DNA of 64,000 bases from Dyadobacter sp. CECT 9275 (lineage in GTDB: Bacteria > Bacteroidota > Bacteroidia > Cytophagales > Spirosomataceae): the NCBI RefSeq assembly GCF_907164905.1, contig NZ_CAJRAF010000001.1:1771001-1835000 (forward strand), written 5' to 3'. Position 1 is the stretch's first letter, and every line of letters begins with the position of its first letter. Under the pieces are notes generated by a model. The model saw only the letters and a program-made list of their open reading frames with translations. It made no database searches and was not told where the DNA came from. The translations under genes were made by a program, and so were the position numbers. Of this stretch, positions 34,529-43,252 are shown one piece after another.

Positions 34529-35467
34529 TCAGGGGAGTTGCCGGATCGCCTCTATGAGCAGATCCATGAACCGGTCTCTGTCCATATCATAAACAACTTC
34601 TACGTTTGGGGTCTTGTGCAGCACATTGTAGAAATCAACAACCGTTGCTCCCAAAGTAAGTGTTCCCTGGGTTTCCACGTCAACGTAACACTGTTTTGAC
34701 GTGAACATATCTGGCGCTATGAGCCAGGCAATAGCACAAGGATCATGCAACGCTGCGCCGCCATCGAGTTCGACACGGTTTTCCCGGTAAAATTTTGAAA
34801 AGAAATCAAGCATATCTCCTGCCGCTTTTCCTGTGTGGTTTCCAATAGCCCTGAACGCTTCAATATCCTTCTGGAAAACAAGAGCCTTGTGTGTGACATC
34901 CAGGCCACACATCGTAATGTTTACCCCCGAGCCAAAGACAATGGAAGCCGCCTCTGGATCGGCGGCCATGTTGTATTCTGCCAGGGGTGTCATATTGCCT
35001 CGGAAAATACCGCCGCCCATCAGGGAAATTCTTTCGATCTTGTTTTTAAGATGTGGAAATGCAAGGAGAAAAGTGGCTATGTTAGTGAGCGGACCGGTGG
35101 GTACTATAGTAATTTTTTCATCACTTTCCGTCAGGATTTTGGCAATACCCTCCATGGCGGACATCCGCTCAGCCTGGAAAACGGGTGAAGGAAGGATCGG
35201 TCCGTCCAATCCGGTCTCGCCGTGAACATAATCCGAAATCATCAGATTACGCAGCAATGGTTTTTCACAGCCCTTGTAAACCGGTACCCGGGCTTCTATT
35301 AAAGTTAATATCTTAAGGGCGTTCGCAAGTGTCTTTTCCTGGGTTTGATTTCCAGCTGAGGTTGTCACTGCCCGCACATCAAATTTCCCGCTTCCAAAGG
35401 CCAGCATCAGCATGATGGCGTCGTCATGGCCCGGGTCGCAATCTATAATAACAGGAATTTTATGCAT
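34529..35467 (-). CDS. Inosine/uridine-preferring nucleoside hydrolase
   Basis: A 312-residue hydrolase that cleaves the N-glycosidic bond of nucleosides to base plus ribose. The calcium site motif IIDCDPGHDDAIML is at the N-terminus. The mid-region has TIVPTGPLTNIATFL and SLMGGGIFRGN, and the C-terminal half contains a GAALHDPCAIAWL stretch with the His. The frame opens at a TTG at 35479; the ATG at 35467 is the natural start. It lies 65 bases after ribokinase on the same strand, so the two likely form a ribose-salvage unit. Base specificity is not visible. Confidence 0.92.
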   Translation of the reverse strand: MHKIPVIIDCDPGHDDAIMLMLAFGSGKFDVRAVTTSAGNQTQEKTLANALKILTLIEARVPVYKGCEKPLLRNLMISDYVHGETGLDGPILPSPVFQAERMSAMEGIAKILTESDEKITIVPTGPLTNIATFLLAFPHLKNKIERISLMGGGIFRGNMTPLAEYNMAADPEAASIVFGSGVNITMCGLDVTHKALVFQKDIEAFRAIGNHTGKAAGDMLDFFSKFYRENRVELDGGAALHDPCAIAWLIAPDMFTSKQCYVDVETQGTLTLGATVVDFYNVLHKTPNVEVVYDMDRDRFMDLLIEAIRQLP

Positions 35468-35532
35468 GTTCTTTGTCAAATTTGCTGTAATATATCATTT
35501 TATCACGCTGGAATAGCCAACCATTTTTTTGT

Positions 35533-36426
35533 TCAAAGCTCATGTTCATAGGGAGCCGAACTTTGAGCACCTAGCCTTGTTACCGAAATAGCGGCTGCCT
35601 GGCAGGCATATTCACAGGCTTGCACCCAGTTTTTATCCTGCGAAAGTGCTGTAACCAAAGCACCGTTGAAAACATCTCCGGCAGCCGTACTATCCACAGC
35701 TTGTACTGGTAAGGAAGGGATAATTTGATCAGATTCATGGTTTTTCAGGTACACACCCGCCTTGCCCAGCGTAATAATTACATTTTCAACCCCTTTGCTC
35801 AGGAAATAAGCAGCCGCCTTTTTTCTTGAGTTTTCATCCGCCGGCAGGGTACCTGTGATAATCTGGGTTTCCGTTTCATTGGGTGTGATGAGGTACAGAC
35901 CATCCAGGATTTCATCATCAAGTTTTGCAGCCGGGGCGGGGTTAAGTACTGCCTTAATACCCAACTCCTTACATTTTTTGAGGACATACCGCACCGTTTC
36001 CATGGGTATTTCAAGCTGGATGAGGACCAGCGTAACGTTTTCGAAAACTACATCCGGCAGGTCAGCAGCGCGAAGATCCATATTGGCGCCTGAGGCCACT
36101 ACAATTTCATTTTCCCCGTTTTTATTGACTGTAATCAGTGCAACCCCCGAGGCGAATTCCTTTGTTGTGGCGAGATACGCCATATCGATTCCCTCTTTTA
36201 TGAAACCTTCCTGCGCCTGCTGGCCAAAGATGTCGGTCCCTGTTTTGGTGATAAACCGTACATTCGCCCCTAATCGAGCCGCAGCCACGGCCTGGTTGGC
36301 GCCTTTTCCACCCGGGTTCATCAGGAAAGTGCCGCCGAGTACAGTTTCGCCGGGTTGCGGGAATGCATCCGTCCTGACCACCATATCTGTATTGGAACTG
36401 CCTATTACCAGTATCTTTTTTTGCAT
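35533..36426 (-). CDS. rbsK: Ribokinase
   Basis: A 297-residue PfkB-family sugar kinase that phosphorylates ribose to ribose 5-phosphate. The N-terminus has IGSSNTDMVVRTDAFPQPGE and NPGGKGANQAVAAARLG. The catalytic base motif is DSTAAGDVFNGALV near residue 250. The length matches ribokinase closely. It lies downstream of the nitrilase-family gene (160-base gap) and upstream of the nucleoside hydrolase. That order fits use of the ribose released from nucleosides. Confidence 0.9.
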   Translation of the reverse strand: MQKKILVIGSSNTDMVVRTDAFPQPGETVLGGTFLMNPGGKGANQAVAAARLGANVRFITKTGTDIFGQQAQEGFIKEGIDMAYLATTKEFASGVALITVNKNGENEIVVASGANMDLRAADLPDVVFENVTLVLIQLEIPMETVRYVLKKCKELGIKAVLNPAPAAKLDDEILDGLYLITPNETETQIITGTLPADENSRKKAAAYFLSKGVENVIITLGKAGVYLKNHESDQIIPSLPVQAVDSTAAGDVFNGALVTALSQDKNWVQACEYACQAAAISVTRLGAQSSAPYEHEL

Positions 36427-36586
36427 CCGTCTGTTACATGAATGAAGTTGGACTCAATTTTCGGCTTAATGTTAAAGGGTTGACGGCATATAACCAAAAA
36501 AACCTGTGATTCCTGTCGATTGAAGCCGGCAATATCATTGAATATTGATTCGGGATGAAATTTTAGCGTTATATTCCCTATAAACG

Positions 36587-37537
36587 TTATTCTGGTTTCA
36601 TCCAGACTACCTTTTGTTCAGGAGTATGTGAGTCGCCAATGATAGCCCGGTAGAGATCGGGTCTTCGGGCATTCCGGTAACGATGTCCGCCTGCCTGAAC
36701 CAGTTTCTCCGGCGTACAGGTAGCTATTACAAAATCATTATTCAGCTCCCGGCATTCGGCTAGAATATCTCCAAACGGATCCAGAATCATGGAGCAGCCA
36801 TTTTTGAGCTGATCGTCGTCCATCCCAATAGGGTTGGAAAATACCACATAGATACCGTTGTCGTAAGCGCGGGCTGGGAGCCATTTCATAAGCCAGCCAC
36901 GTCCTTTGAGGCCATCAAATTCAATACGCAGGGAGGTAGGGTCAGTAGTCCGGTTATACCAAAGTCCGGGATCCGCAAAGCCAGCACCTGGCCGGGTGGA
37001 GGGGGTCATCATGGTGACGTGGGGCATGAAAATAATATCGGCCTCCAGCAAAGCGGTGGCACGTACATTTTCAATGATATTATTATCATAGCAGATCAAA
37101 ATACCACATTTCCATTGATGGATATCAAAGACAACATACTCGTTCCCCGGTGTTAAATTGGGATTAATAAAAGGGTGCAGCTTTCTGAAACGTGCAATCA
37201 GACCGTTTTTGTCTACGCAGACATAGGCCTTGAAAAGATCACCAGCGGAATTTTTTTCGAACAGACCAGCCAGTATGACAATGTCCGATTGCGCCGCTAT
37301 TCTGATGAGTTCCTGTACACTGGGCCCGTCCGGAATGACCTCTGCTACCTTTGTCAATTCTGTCTTGCTGAGATTTCTTGCAAAGGTATATCCCGTTACC
37401 GAACATTCATGAAAAGCAATGACCTGCGCGCCTTTGGCCGCGGCGTCCGCAGAAAGTTTCCGGATTATGGACAGATTATACGTTTTATCTCCGCTTTTGT
37501 TTTCGAACTGAGCGGTGGCTATCTTGAGTGGTTCCAT
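36587..37537 (-). CDS. Carbon-nitrogen hydrolase (nitrilase superfamily)
   Basis: A 316-residue amidohydrolase with the Glu-Lys-Cys triad of the nitrilase fold. The Glu is in AFHECSVTGY, the Lys in ARFRKLHPF and the Cys in CGILICYDNNI. Such enzymes hydrolyse amides, carbamoyl compounds or nitriles. With ribokinase and nucleoside hydrolase downstream it might process an N-carbamoyl or amide product of base breakdown (beta-ureidopropionase-like), but this is a guess from context. No signal peptide is seen. Confidence 0.85.
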   Translation of the reverse strand: MEPLKIATAQFENKSGDKTYNLSIIRKLSADAAAKGAQVIAFHECSVTGYTFARNLSKTELTKVAEVIPDGPSVQELIRIAAQSDIVILAGLFEKNSAGDLFKAYVCVDKNGLIARFRKLHPFINPNLTPGNEYVVFDIHQWKCGILICYDNNIIENVRATALLEADIIFMPHVTMMTPSTRPGAGFADPGLWYNRTTDPTSLRIEFDGLKGRGWLMKWLPARAYDNGIYVVFSNPIGMDDDQLKNGCSMILDPFGDILAECRELNNDFVIATCTPEKLVQAGGHRYRNARRPDLYRAIIGDSHTPEQKVVWMKPE

Positions 37538-37603
37538 ATTTTTTTAGCAAAACTCGGTTGAAATCTGTAAACCGAATTGTATAAATCCGTCAGGAAGTAA
37601 TTT

Positions 37604-38416
37604 TTATGCTTTTGATATCCACATCAGATTTACAGCAAGGCGGTTGTTGTTTGCGGCATACTGCTTGGGTGTAAGACCTGTCAGGCTGCTGAATTCATGT
37701 ATGAAATGTGCCTGATCATAGTACCCTGCGTCGTAACTAAGTGACGTAAGCGTCAGGGCAGGATTCAGTTTTCTTAATTTGAGATAATGCTGCAAACGTA
37801 TCACTCTTCCATATTTTTTCGGAGAGATACCTACCATCACATCAAACGCTCTTTCTATGGTTCGTTCTGAAACGGAAAATTGCCCGGAGAGTTGTTTCAC
37901 TGATAATTGACCGTTTTCTCTGTCCGATTGGTCAATACAGGCCTGTACGAGTAGAAGTTCACCGGGTTTTCTTATAATTCTTTTCAATAGCCAGTGTTCA
38001 ATAAGTTTTATGCGTCCCACATGGCCTTTCCCAAACATCACCTGTTCACTCAGGCTTTCTGCTTCACGTCCAAAAATATCCGTGAGGGATATAATACTGT
38101 TGGTAAGTTCTTTAGCCGCAACGCTCGTAAACATGGCTAAACCGTACGGCCTGAAAACTACAATCAGCATGCTGATCTTTTTTCCGGCGATCAAATTAAA
38201 ATGCTGGGAGACCTGCCCGTATACCAGGCTCTGAGGGTGTTGGGAAATCTGATCTGAGTATGCTGATTGTTCTTTAAAGGTATCCCCAAAGTGAAATATC
38301 ATACCCGAATGCCCGTCAGGAAAAAAACGGAGGAGGCTATTTTCCTGTGTTTCCCTTTCGATGATCAGATAGTGGCTGATGTAAGGTGCCAGTGGTTTGG
38401 AAGGATAGAATTGCAT
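37604..38416 (-). CDS. AraC family transcriptional regulator
   Basis: A 270-residue regulator. The N-terminal half is a DUF6597-like sensing domain (YPSKPLAPYISHYLIIE and later FFPDGHSGMIFHFGD). The C-terminal 100 residues form an AraC double helix-turn-helix (QLSGQFSVSERTIERAFDVMVGISPKKYGRVIRL, then LTSLSYDAGYYDQAHFIHEFSSLTG). The arrangement suggests a regulator of this neighbourhood or of itself. It is followed at its 5' side by a receiver-like gene on the same strand, 74 bases upstream. Confidence 0.88.
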   Translation of the reverse strand: MQFYPSKPLAPYISHYLIIERETQENSLLRFFPDGHSGMIFHFGDTFKEQSAYSDQISQHPQSLVYGQVSQHFNLIAGKKISMLIVVFRPYGLAMFTSVAAKELTNSIISLTDIFGREAESLSEQVMFGKGHVGRIKLIEHWLLKRIIRKPGELLLVQACIDQSDRENGQLSVKQLSGQFSVSERTIERAFDVMVGISPKKYGRVIRLQHYLKLRKLNPALTLTSLSYDAGYYDQAHFIHEFSSLTGLTPKQYAANNNRLAVNLMWISKA

Positions 38417-38490
38417 TAAGACCTGCTTTCCGGGATTTTGTGCAAAAGATCAGGAGTGGGTAAATACTGTGTGCGTTGAAGAGATTGTTT

Positions 38491-38892
38491 TTAAAAGTTA
38501 AGATTCTGTGCGATGACTTTGTGGAAATCGGAAAGTAATGCGTTTTTGCCGATAAAGTCATGCGCGCCATTTTCCAGAAAGGGGGTTAGTACTTCTTTTT
38601 CACAATCTGAAAAAAGGACCAGCCTGGATAACGGAGATTTCTGCATGGCTTCTCTGAGAATGGGTGTTGCATAGTCCATTTTGGTATGGTCAACCTGGAG
38701 TAATATTAAATCAAAACTGAAGTCGTTAAGGCTTTCGGTAAAAGCTTCGGCGGAAGAAACAAAATAGGATTCGGTGCACAAATCGGTCACTATTTTTTTT
38801 AGAGGCCCATTCAGAATGGAAATCCTGTTAAATATCAACGTCTTTTTCATGATTGAGGCAAGGCTCTCTTCGGTCTTTAGCGGATTACGCAT
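38491..38892 (-). CDS. Receiver-like protein without phospho-acceptor Asp
   Basis: A 133-residue protein with the alternating pattern of a CheY-type receiver domain. At the position of the phospho-acceptor in DLILLQVDHTKMD, Gln66 stands where Asp is expected. The acidic pair near the N-terminus is also missing. The late Lys motif (HDFIGKNALL) is present. Start could be the ATG at 38892 or an internal ATG at 38850 that gives MKKTLIFN. It lies upstream of the AraC gene on the same strand. A phosphorylation-independent switch or protein-interaction role is inferred. Confidence 0.7.
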   Translation of the reverse strand: MRNPLKTEESLASIMKKTLIFNRISILNGPLKKIVTDLCTESYFVSSAEAFTESLNDFSFDLILLQVDHTKMDYATPILREAMQKSPLSRLVLFSDCEKEVLTPFLENGAHDFIGKNALLSDFHKVIAQNLNF

Positions 38893-39247
38893 CCTAAGAA
38901 ACTAAAAAAGTATGATTTCTTTAAATGTTTAAGATAAATTTCGGATATAATGGCATAATTCCACCCCTGAATTGTCTGATTTCCCCTTGTCATCAACCGC
39001 ATTTGAATGGTAGTTTTGTACATCCGGGTTCTGATCTCAGGCTAGCCAACTGTGTGTGTATCGGAGTTGACCGGGACTGCCTTAGTACCGAACTGCTCCG
39101 GTGCTGGCAAGATTGTTTCCAGAAAACGTTGTGACTGTATACCGATAAAATGCAGAAATTTTTGTCCGGATTCCCTGAGGGGTACTGTCTTTACATGAAT
39201 GTAAAGTTTATTTTAAAAGGTATTGATATTCACTAAACCAACAGACT
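38893..39247. other. Spacer between the receiver-like gene and the VOC gene
   Basis: No convincing gene is seen in either direction. A 69-codon frame at 38925-39134 is cysteine-rich and has no family features. Near the end lies a perfect 8-bp inverted repeat (39189-39196 with 39199-39206, spacer GA), listed separately. Confidence 0.5.
39189..39206. promoter_or_regulatory. Perfect inverted repeat upstream of the VOC gene
   Basis: CTTTACAT and ATGTAAAG flank a GA spacer, 41 bases before the VOC start. The symmetry is that of a protein-binding operator; no matching regulator can be assigned. Confidence 0.35.
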
Positions 39248-39631
39248 ATGTTTAAAAACACAAAAGCGTTCAGCGGGTATTCGGTAAACGATCTGGCGAA
39301 GGCAAAGGAATTTTATGGGGAAATACTCGGTCTGGAAGTCTCGGAATCACCAGAAATGCCCGTACTCAGTCTTAAAATTGCAGGTAGTCATGATGTTATT
39401 CTATACGAAAAACCCAACCATGAGCCTGCAACTTTTACTGTGCTTAACTTCCCTGTAGCAAATGTGGACGACGCCGTGGAAAAACTTAAGGCACTGGGCG
39501 TGATATTTGAAAGTTATGATATGCCCGGTCTGGAAACCGACGAAAAGAATATTCTCAGAGGGGAGCCTGAAATTGCCTGGTTTAAAGATCCCGCTGGGAA
39601 TATTCTTTCAGTGCTGCAGGAACACAGGTAA
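39248..39631 (+). CDS. VOC (glyoxalase/bleomycin resistance) family protein
   Basis: A 127-residue single-unit vicinal oxygen chelate protein. It opens with a beta-alpha unit ([25 protein letters not shown]). A mid-sheet VILYEK is followed by the C-terminal [18 protein letters not shown] proteins bind a metal and act on small substrates or resist drugs; here no specific function is assigned. It stands 77 bases ahead of a DinB gene on the same strand. Confidence 0.85.
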   Translation: MFKNTKAFSGYSVNDLAKAKEFYGEILGLEVSESPEMPVLSLKIAGSHDVILYEKPNHEPATFTVLNFPVANVDDAVEKLKALGVIFESYDMPGLETDEKNILRGEPEIAWFKDPAGNILSVLQEHR

Positions 39632-39708
39632 TCAGCCCCAATGATACCGTTGGCGGAGATAGAGTATCATTGTAAAATCATTTCATCATCTTTAAACAAT
39701 CGGCTCAA

Positions 39709-40206
39709 ATGGAAATCGAAAAATCGGACCGACTTACAGCGTTGGTAGCACTGTACGATATGCAGACAACTTTTTTCAATAATGCATTGGAAGGTATAAG
39801 CGAAATCGACAGCCACAAAAGACTGGATACCAAAGCTAACCACGTTGCCTGGCTCACGGGAAGTTTGGTGGAACAGCGTTTCTGGCTGGTCAGGGAACTG
39901 GGTGACACCGAGCAAAAGCAAGAGGCGGATACATTGTTCCGGGATAACAGAGGAATTCAGGATGAGATTACTTATCCTTCACTGGAAGTTTTCAAAAAGG
40001 ATTGGAAGGCAATAACGCCTGTTTTAAGAGATGCGCTGGCACAGGTGACGGATCAGCAGCTGGAAAATAAGATAGAAATGGGGCCTGGCCAGGCATTTTC
40101 CTTGTTTGATATGATCACTTTCCTCATCTATCGGGAAGCCAACTGCATTGGGCAGATTGCCCTTTGGCGCCGGTTACTGGGGTACCCGCCGATGAAATAT
40201 ATGTAG
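39709..40206 (+). CDS. DinB family protein
   Basis: A 165-residue four-helix bundle protein of the DinB superfamily, which often bind a metal with three His and may act as thiol transferases or stress proteins. The central SHKRLDTKANHVAWLTGSLVEQRFWL block is typical. A C-terminal ITFLIYREANCIGQIALWRRLLGY is the DinB end helix, but the usual last His is replaced by Asn-Cys here. It lies after the VOC gene on the same strand. Confidence 0.75.
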   Translation: MEIEKSDRLTALVALYDMQTTFFNNALEGISEIDSHKRLDTKANHVAWLTGSLVEQRFWLVRELGDTEQKQEADTLFRDNRGIQDEITYPSLEVFKKDWKAITPVLRDALAQVTDQQLENKIEMGPGQAFSLFDMITFLIYREANCIGQIALWRRLLGYPPMKYM

Positions 40207-40339
40207 TATGATTTTTGGTGGGAATCAGTACGGCACTACCTTCGTGTACAATGCATGGCCATTTAAGTTTAGTATTTTTGGCTAACGATAGGATCAGCCA
40301 CCAAGTCATGGGTATCCGGCTACACCAACTATTGGAAAC

Positions 40340-40762
40340 ATGAAGATTTATCAGCGGGAAATACAGTTGAAGGAACGAAAGCGGGGTTTTCACCTCATAA
40401 CTCATGAAATAAGCCAGGTGTTACCTATGGCCACTGAGATTAGTACCGGAATGTGCCAGGTATTTATCCGCCATACCTCCGCTTCGCTGACTGTTAACGA
40501 AAATGCGGATCCCACCGTTCGCAGGGATTTTGAAATGTATTTTAACAAAACGGTTCAAGAGAATGATCCCGCCTATGAACATGATTACGAGGGCGCGGAT
40601 GATATGCCGGCACATTTAAAGGCATCGTTACTGGGCTGTTCTGTGTTGATGCCGATCCGTAGCGGACGGCTGGCGCTGGGAACCTGGCAGGGGATTTACC
40701 TCTGCGAACATCGCAACAGCGGAGGGCCCCGCAGCCTTGTTGTTACGGTTTGGGGGGAATAG
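40340..40762 (+). CDS. YjbQ family (UPF0047) protein
   Basis: A 140-residue protein of the YjbQ/UPF0047 family. The beta sheet segments [20 protein letters not shown] and [17 protein letters not shown] are followed by [30 protein letters not shown] and [10 protein letters not shown]. Family members have been reported to show weak thiamine-phosphate synthase activity, but the main role is unclear. A TATTTTTG box at 40273-40280 precedes the gene without a clear -33 partner. Confidence 0.88.
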   Translation: MKIYQREIQLKERKRGFHLITHEISQVLPMATEISTGMCQVFIRHTSASLTVNENADPTVRRDFEMYFNKTVQENDPAYEHDYEGADDMPAHLKASLLGCSVLMPIRSGRLALGTWQGIYLCEHRNSGGPRSLVVTVWGE

Positions 40763-40795
40763 AGGTGGTTTCTGATTGCAAATAAATGGAGGATT

Positions 40796-40825
40796 TTTGT
40801 TGAGTTCAAAAAATTAATAGATTTA
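40796..40825 (+). promoter_or_regulatory. Candidate promoter of the 2OG oxygenase gene
   Basis: TTTG (40796-40799) is followed after 18 bases by TAGATTTA (40818-40825), one base off the TAnnTTTG box. The leader to the ATG at 40841 would be only about ten bases. Confidence 0.25.
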
Positions 40826-40840
40826 GCAAAAAATCTATAC

Positions 40841-41440
40841 ATGCCTAAATTATTAAACTACCACCGGTACGAAAATTTTCTGGATGCTGAAACCGCACAA
40901 AAGTTACTGGAGTATTGTATAAGTCAGGAAGACGCATTTCGTGATGCAACGGTGAATGACGGAGTGGTAACGAAAGTCAGTATAGAGTACCGGAAAAGTA
41001 TGGTTCTGAAAGATTTAGGGGAGTTTAAGGACATTATGATACGTCGGGTGGCCGAATTCCTTCCTGATATCTTTAAAAAATTAGAGATTGTTCCTTTTGA
41101 TATCAAGACGCACGAACTTGAAATGGCAGCCCATGGAGACGGTGCCTTCTTTCGTGAACATATTGATACCCTGACCGGCGATCAGGAAAAGACAAATGCG
41201 CGGACCCTCAGTCTGGTTTATTATTTTCATAAAGAGCCGAAACAATTTGAGGGCGGAGAGCTCAGTCTGATTCCCTTTGACTTTTTTCCGGGGGATGATA
41301 AGCCCGTTGCTTTGGCGCCGCTGCATAATTCACTGCTGGTTTTCCCTTCCTTTGCTCCGCATGAGGTGCTTCCAGTAAAATGTCCTGATGTTCCGTTTCC
41401 TGGCTGGCGCTTCACCATTAATTATTGGATTTATAAGTAG
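40841..41440 (+). CDS. 2-oxoglutarate/Fe(II)-dependent oxygenase (prolyl-4-hydroxylase-like)
   Basis: A 199-residue oxygenase with a double-stranded beta-helix. The iron ligands are His and Asp in FFREHIDTLTG and the distal His in FAPHEVLPV. The 2-oxoglutarate-binding Arg is in GWRFTINYWIYK. The body has LSLVYYFHKEPKQFEGGEL, as in P4H-family proteins. Substrate is unknown; bacterial members modify proteins or small molecules. No signal peptide is seen. It is convergent with the truncated SDR-like gene. Confidence 0.85.
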   Translation: MPKLLNYHRYENFLDAETAQKLLEYCISQEDAFRDATVNDGVVTKVSIEYRKSMVLKDLGEFKDIMIRRVAEFLPDIFKKLEIVPFDIKTHELEMAAHGDGAFFREHIDTLTGDQEKTNARTLSLVYYFHKEPKQFEGGELSLIPFDFFPGDDKPVALAPLHNSLLVFPSFAPHEVLPVKCPDVPFPGWRFTINYWIYK

Positions 41441-41469
41441 GCAAAATATTAGGCGGAGACTAATCATTT

Positions 41470-41997
41470 TTAAAACCGAAATAATCCCTGGAAGAAATCA
41501 GTGCCGGGATGGAGACAGGATTCGGTAAATCCTCCGGGGGTATAACTGGTCAATTTTTCGAAAGATGTCTCTTCGCCGTATGTGGAAACGGCGTATTCCA
41601 GAATGCGCGCATCGGCATGCAGCAGCAGATTGGGCAATAGCTGGTGGGTAAAAAGCAGACTTGCCAGGTAGTCGGTCTTTAACTTTTGATCCAGTTCTTT
41701 GATTCTGTAATCAGTAAGTTTGCGGTTGTCGCAGAGTTCCCTGTAATGGACGAGCAGGTCAACCTCGAAATTCATATTGATATGATCGCAAACGGTTACA
41801 ATACTGCTCATTAGTGTTTCGTCTACAGCATAGTGATGGACGTGGACAGGATACTGGCGTTGAATTTCCCCGTTTAACACTTGCAACGCATCGTCATGTT
41901 TTCCAAGTAAAATCAAATGTCTGTGCTGCCCGGCCAGTTGCGTGGCAAATGCTGTTCCCCAAGGCGTGTCTGCACCTCTCAATACTGAAAAATTCAT
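41470..41997 (-). CDS. Truncated SDR-like protein
   Basis: A 175-residue protein whose first 60 residues resemble the Rossmann start of a short-chain dehydrogenase, with VLRGADTPWGTAFATQLA in place of the TGxxxGIG loop. LLVHY then stands at the usual NNAG position. The later LTDYRIKELDQKL to LASLLFTHQLLPNLL part looks like the SDR dimer helix, but no Tyr-x3-Lys pair is recognisable at the right place. The C-terminal part is too short for a complete SDR. It may be a non-catalytic derivative or a decaying gene. The stop codon is clean and no frameshift is seen. Confidence 0.55.
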   Translation of the reverse strand: MNFSVLRGADTPWGTAFATQLAGQHRHLILLGKHDDALQVLNGEIQRQYPVHVHHYAVDETLMSSIVTVCDHINMNFEVDLLVHYRELCDNRKLTDYRIKELDQKLKTDYLASLLFTHQLLPNLLLHADARILEYAVSTYGEETSFEKLTSYTPGGFTESCLHPGTDFFQGLFRF

Positions 41998-42124
41998 CCT
42001 GAAAAATGTATTTGTTGAAAATCTCCGACCCGATTAAGGTAAATCAGGTTTGAGTTGTCATGTAACTAGGGCCGGTAACAGTTACCGGGATTTTTGTTGT
42101 TTTACAAAGTAAGGTCACCTGCGC

Positions 42125-42925
42125 ATGGGAAAAAATACTGATTTATCATTACAGGCAGAAGGAGTTAAGGATTTGATTTTTGAATCCGGACACGAAAAAT
42201 CAGGGCCTGAGCAAAGTGAGTTATCTGCCAGCCGGCTTAAAAAGCAGCTCGCGCTCATTAAAGTCATGGCGCAGCTAAGCAGCAGTGGGATAACGGTTTA
42301 CGATCATCATAAGCGTGCCCATGTGTATACTTCCCGAAATTTTTACCATCTGTTCGGATATGACATTTCAGAAAACCAGCCGGTAATTGAAAATCAAATC
42401 TTTGACAGCAAGATACATCCGGATGACTTGTTGGAAATGGAAAGAAATGGTTACCTGGCGATGAAATTCCTGCTAGAATTGCCAGCGATTTGCCGGAAAC
42501 AATATAAAATGGTGAATGAATACCGGATACTTTCAGACAGGGGAGACTATATGCGGGTTATTGAGCAGCATCAGGTTCTGGAACTGGACGCAGCAGGTAA
42601 TATCTGGCTATCGCTTGGTGTGATTGATATCTCTCCGAATCAGGAATTATCCGGCGGGGTCAGCTCGCAGGTACTTAATTTCCATACCGGAGAAATGGTG
42701 CCACTCCTGCACGACGCCCCCGTGTCGGTCACACTCCTTACGGCCAGAGAAAAAGAAATCCTGAGAATGATCAGTAACGGCAAACTGAGCAAAGAGATTT
42801 CTTATCTGCTGGCGATCAGCGTACATACTGTTAATACACACAGGCAGCGTATTCTTGAAAAATTACAGGTCGACAATTCCATTGAAGCGGTATCGAGGGC
42901 CAGGCGCTGGAAAATCATTGCCTAA
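42125..42925 (+). CDS. PAS domain LuxR-type transcriptional regulator
   Basis: A 266-residue regulator. The N-terminal PAS fold spans about residues 55-165 (SGITVYDHHKRAHVYTSRNFYHLFGYD, then KIHPDDLLEMERNGY). The C-terminal LuxR-type helix-turn-helix starts at LTAREKEILRMISNGKLSKEI and continues with VHTVNTHRQRILEKLQV. Such proteins bind DNA in response to the PAS signal. It lies 327 bases ahead of the large PAS kinase on the same strand, so the kinase gene is a likely target; the inverted repeat at 43188-43221 may be its site. That link is inference. Confidence 0.88.
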   Translation: MGKNTDLSLQAEGVKDLIFESGHEKSGPEQSELSASRLKKQLALIKVMAQLSSSGITVYDHHKRAHVYTSRNFYHLFGYDISENQPVIENQIFDSKIHPDDLLEMERNGYLAMKFLLELPAICRKQYKMVNEYRILSDRGDYMRVIEQHQVLELDAAGNIWLSLGVIDISPNQELSGGVSSQVLNFHTGEMVPLLHDAPVSVTLLTAREKEILRMISNGKLSKEISYLLAISVHTVNTHRQRILEKLQVDNSIEAVSRARRWKIIA

Positions 42926-43252
42926 GTTTTTTGAAACGGACGGACATACGAAGCAGAAATAGTTTGTAAATAATGGTAACAACTATTTTTAGTTCATCAT
43001 TTATATGAGTACGAACTAATTCGTTAATTTTTATGGTTAAATTTCCGTTCGTTTTAATGGTCCCGAGATGATTTCGGCTCTGACTTTTTTTGTATGTTCG
43101 GGATACCGTCGGTTATGATAGACATACACAAGAGCTGGTATACGGTGCAGGAAAGTGCATTCTTGCATAAATTGAACTGAACACCAGTATATTAACCATA
43201 AATTGTGTTATGGTTAATATATGCCCTGAAAACGGTAGGATTTTAATCTGGT
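42926..43252 (+). other. Regulatory spacer upstream of the large histidine kinase
   Basis: No gene is seen. It holds the 14-bp inverted repeat at 43188-43221 and is otherwise AT-rich. A weak promoter-like TTTG-N17-TATTTTTA lies at 42963-42991, but it is 260 bases from the kinase start. Confidence 0.5.
43188..43221. promoter_or_regulatory. Perfect 14-bp inverted repeat upstream of the PAS kinase
   Basis: The arms at 43188-43201 and 43208-43221 are perfectly complementary around a 6-base spacer and end 31 bases before the kinase ATG. No T-run follows, so this is not a terminator. The symmetry and position fit an operator or an RNA hairpin near the ribosome-binding site. Confidence 0.6.

Noticed and set aside
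35855..36445. 196-codon plus-strand frame opposite ribokinase
   Set aside because: Antisense shadow rich in Ser and Arg; ribokinase on the other strand has all its motifs.
38925..39134. 69-codon plus-strand frame in the spacer before the VOC gene
   Set aside because: Cys-rich, no ribosome-binding site seen and no family resemblance.
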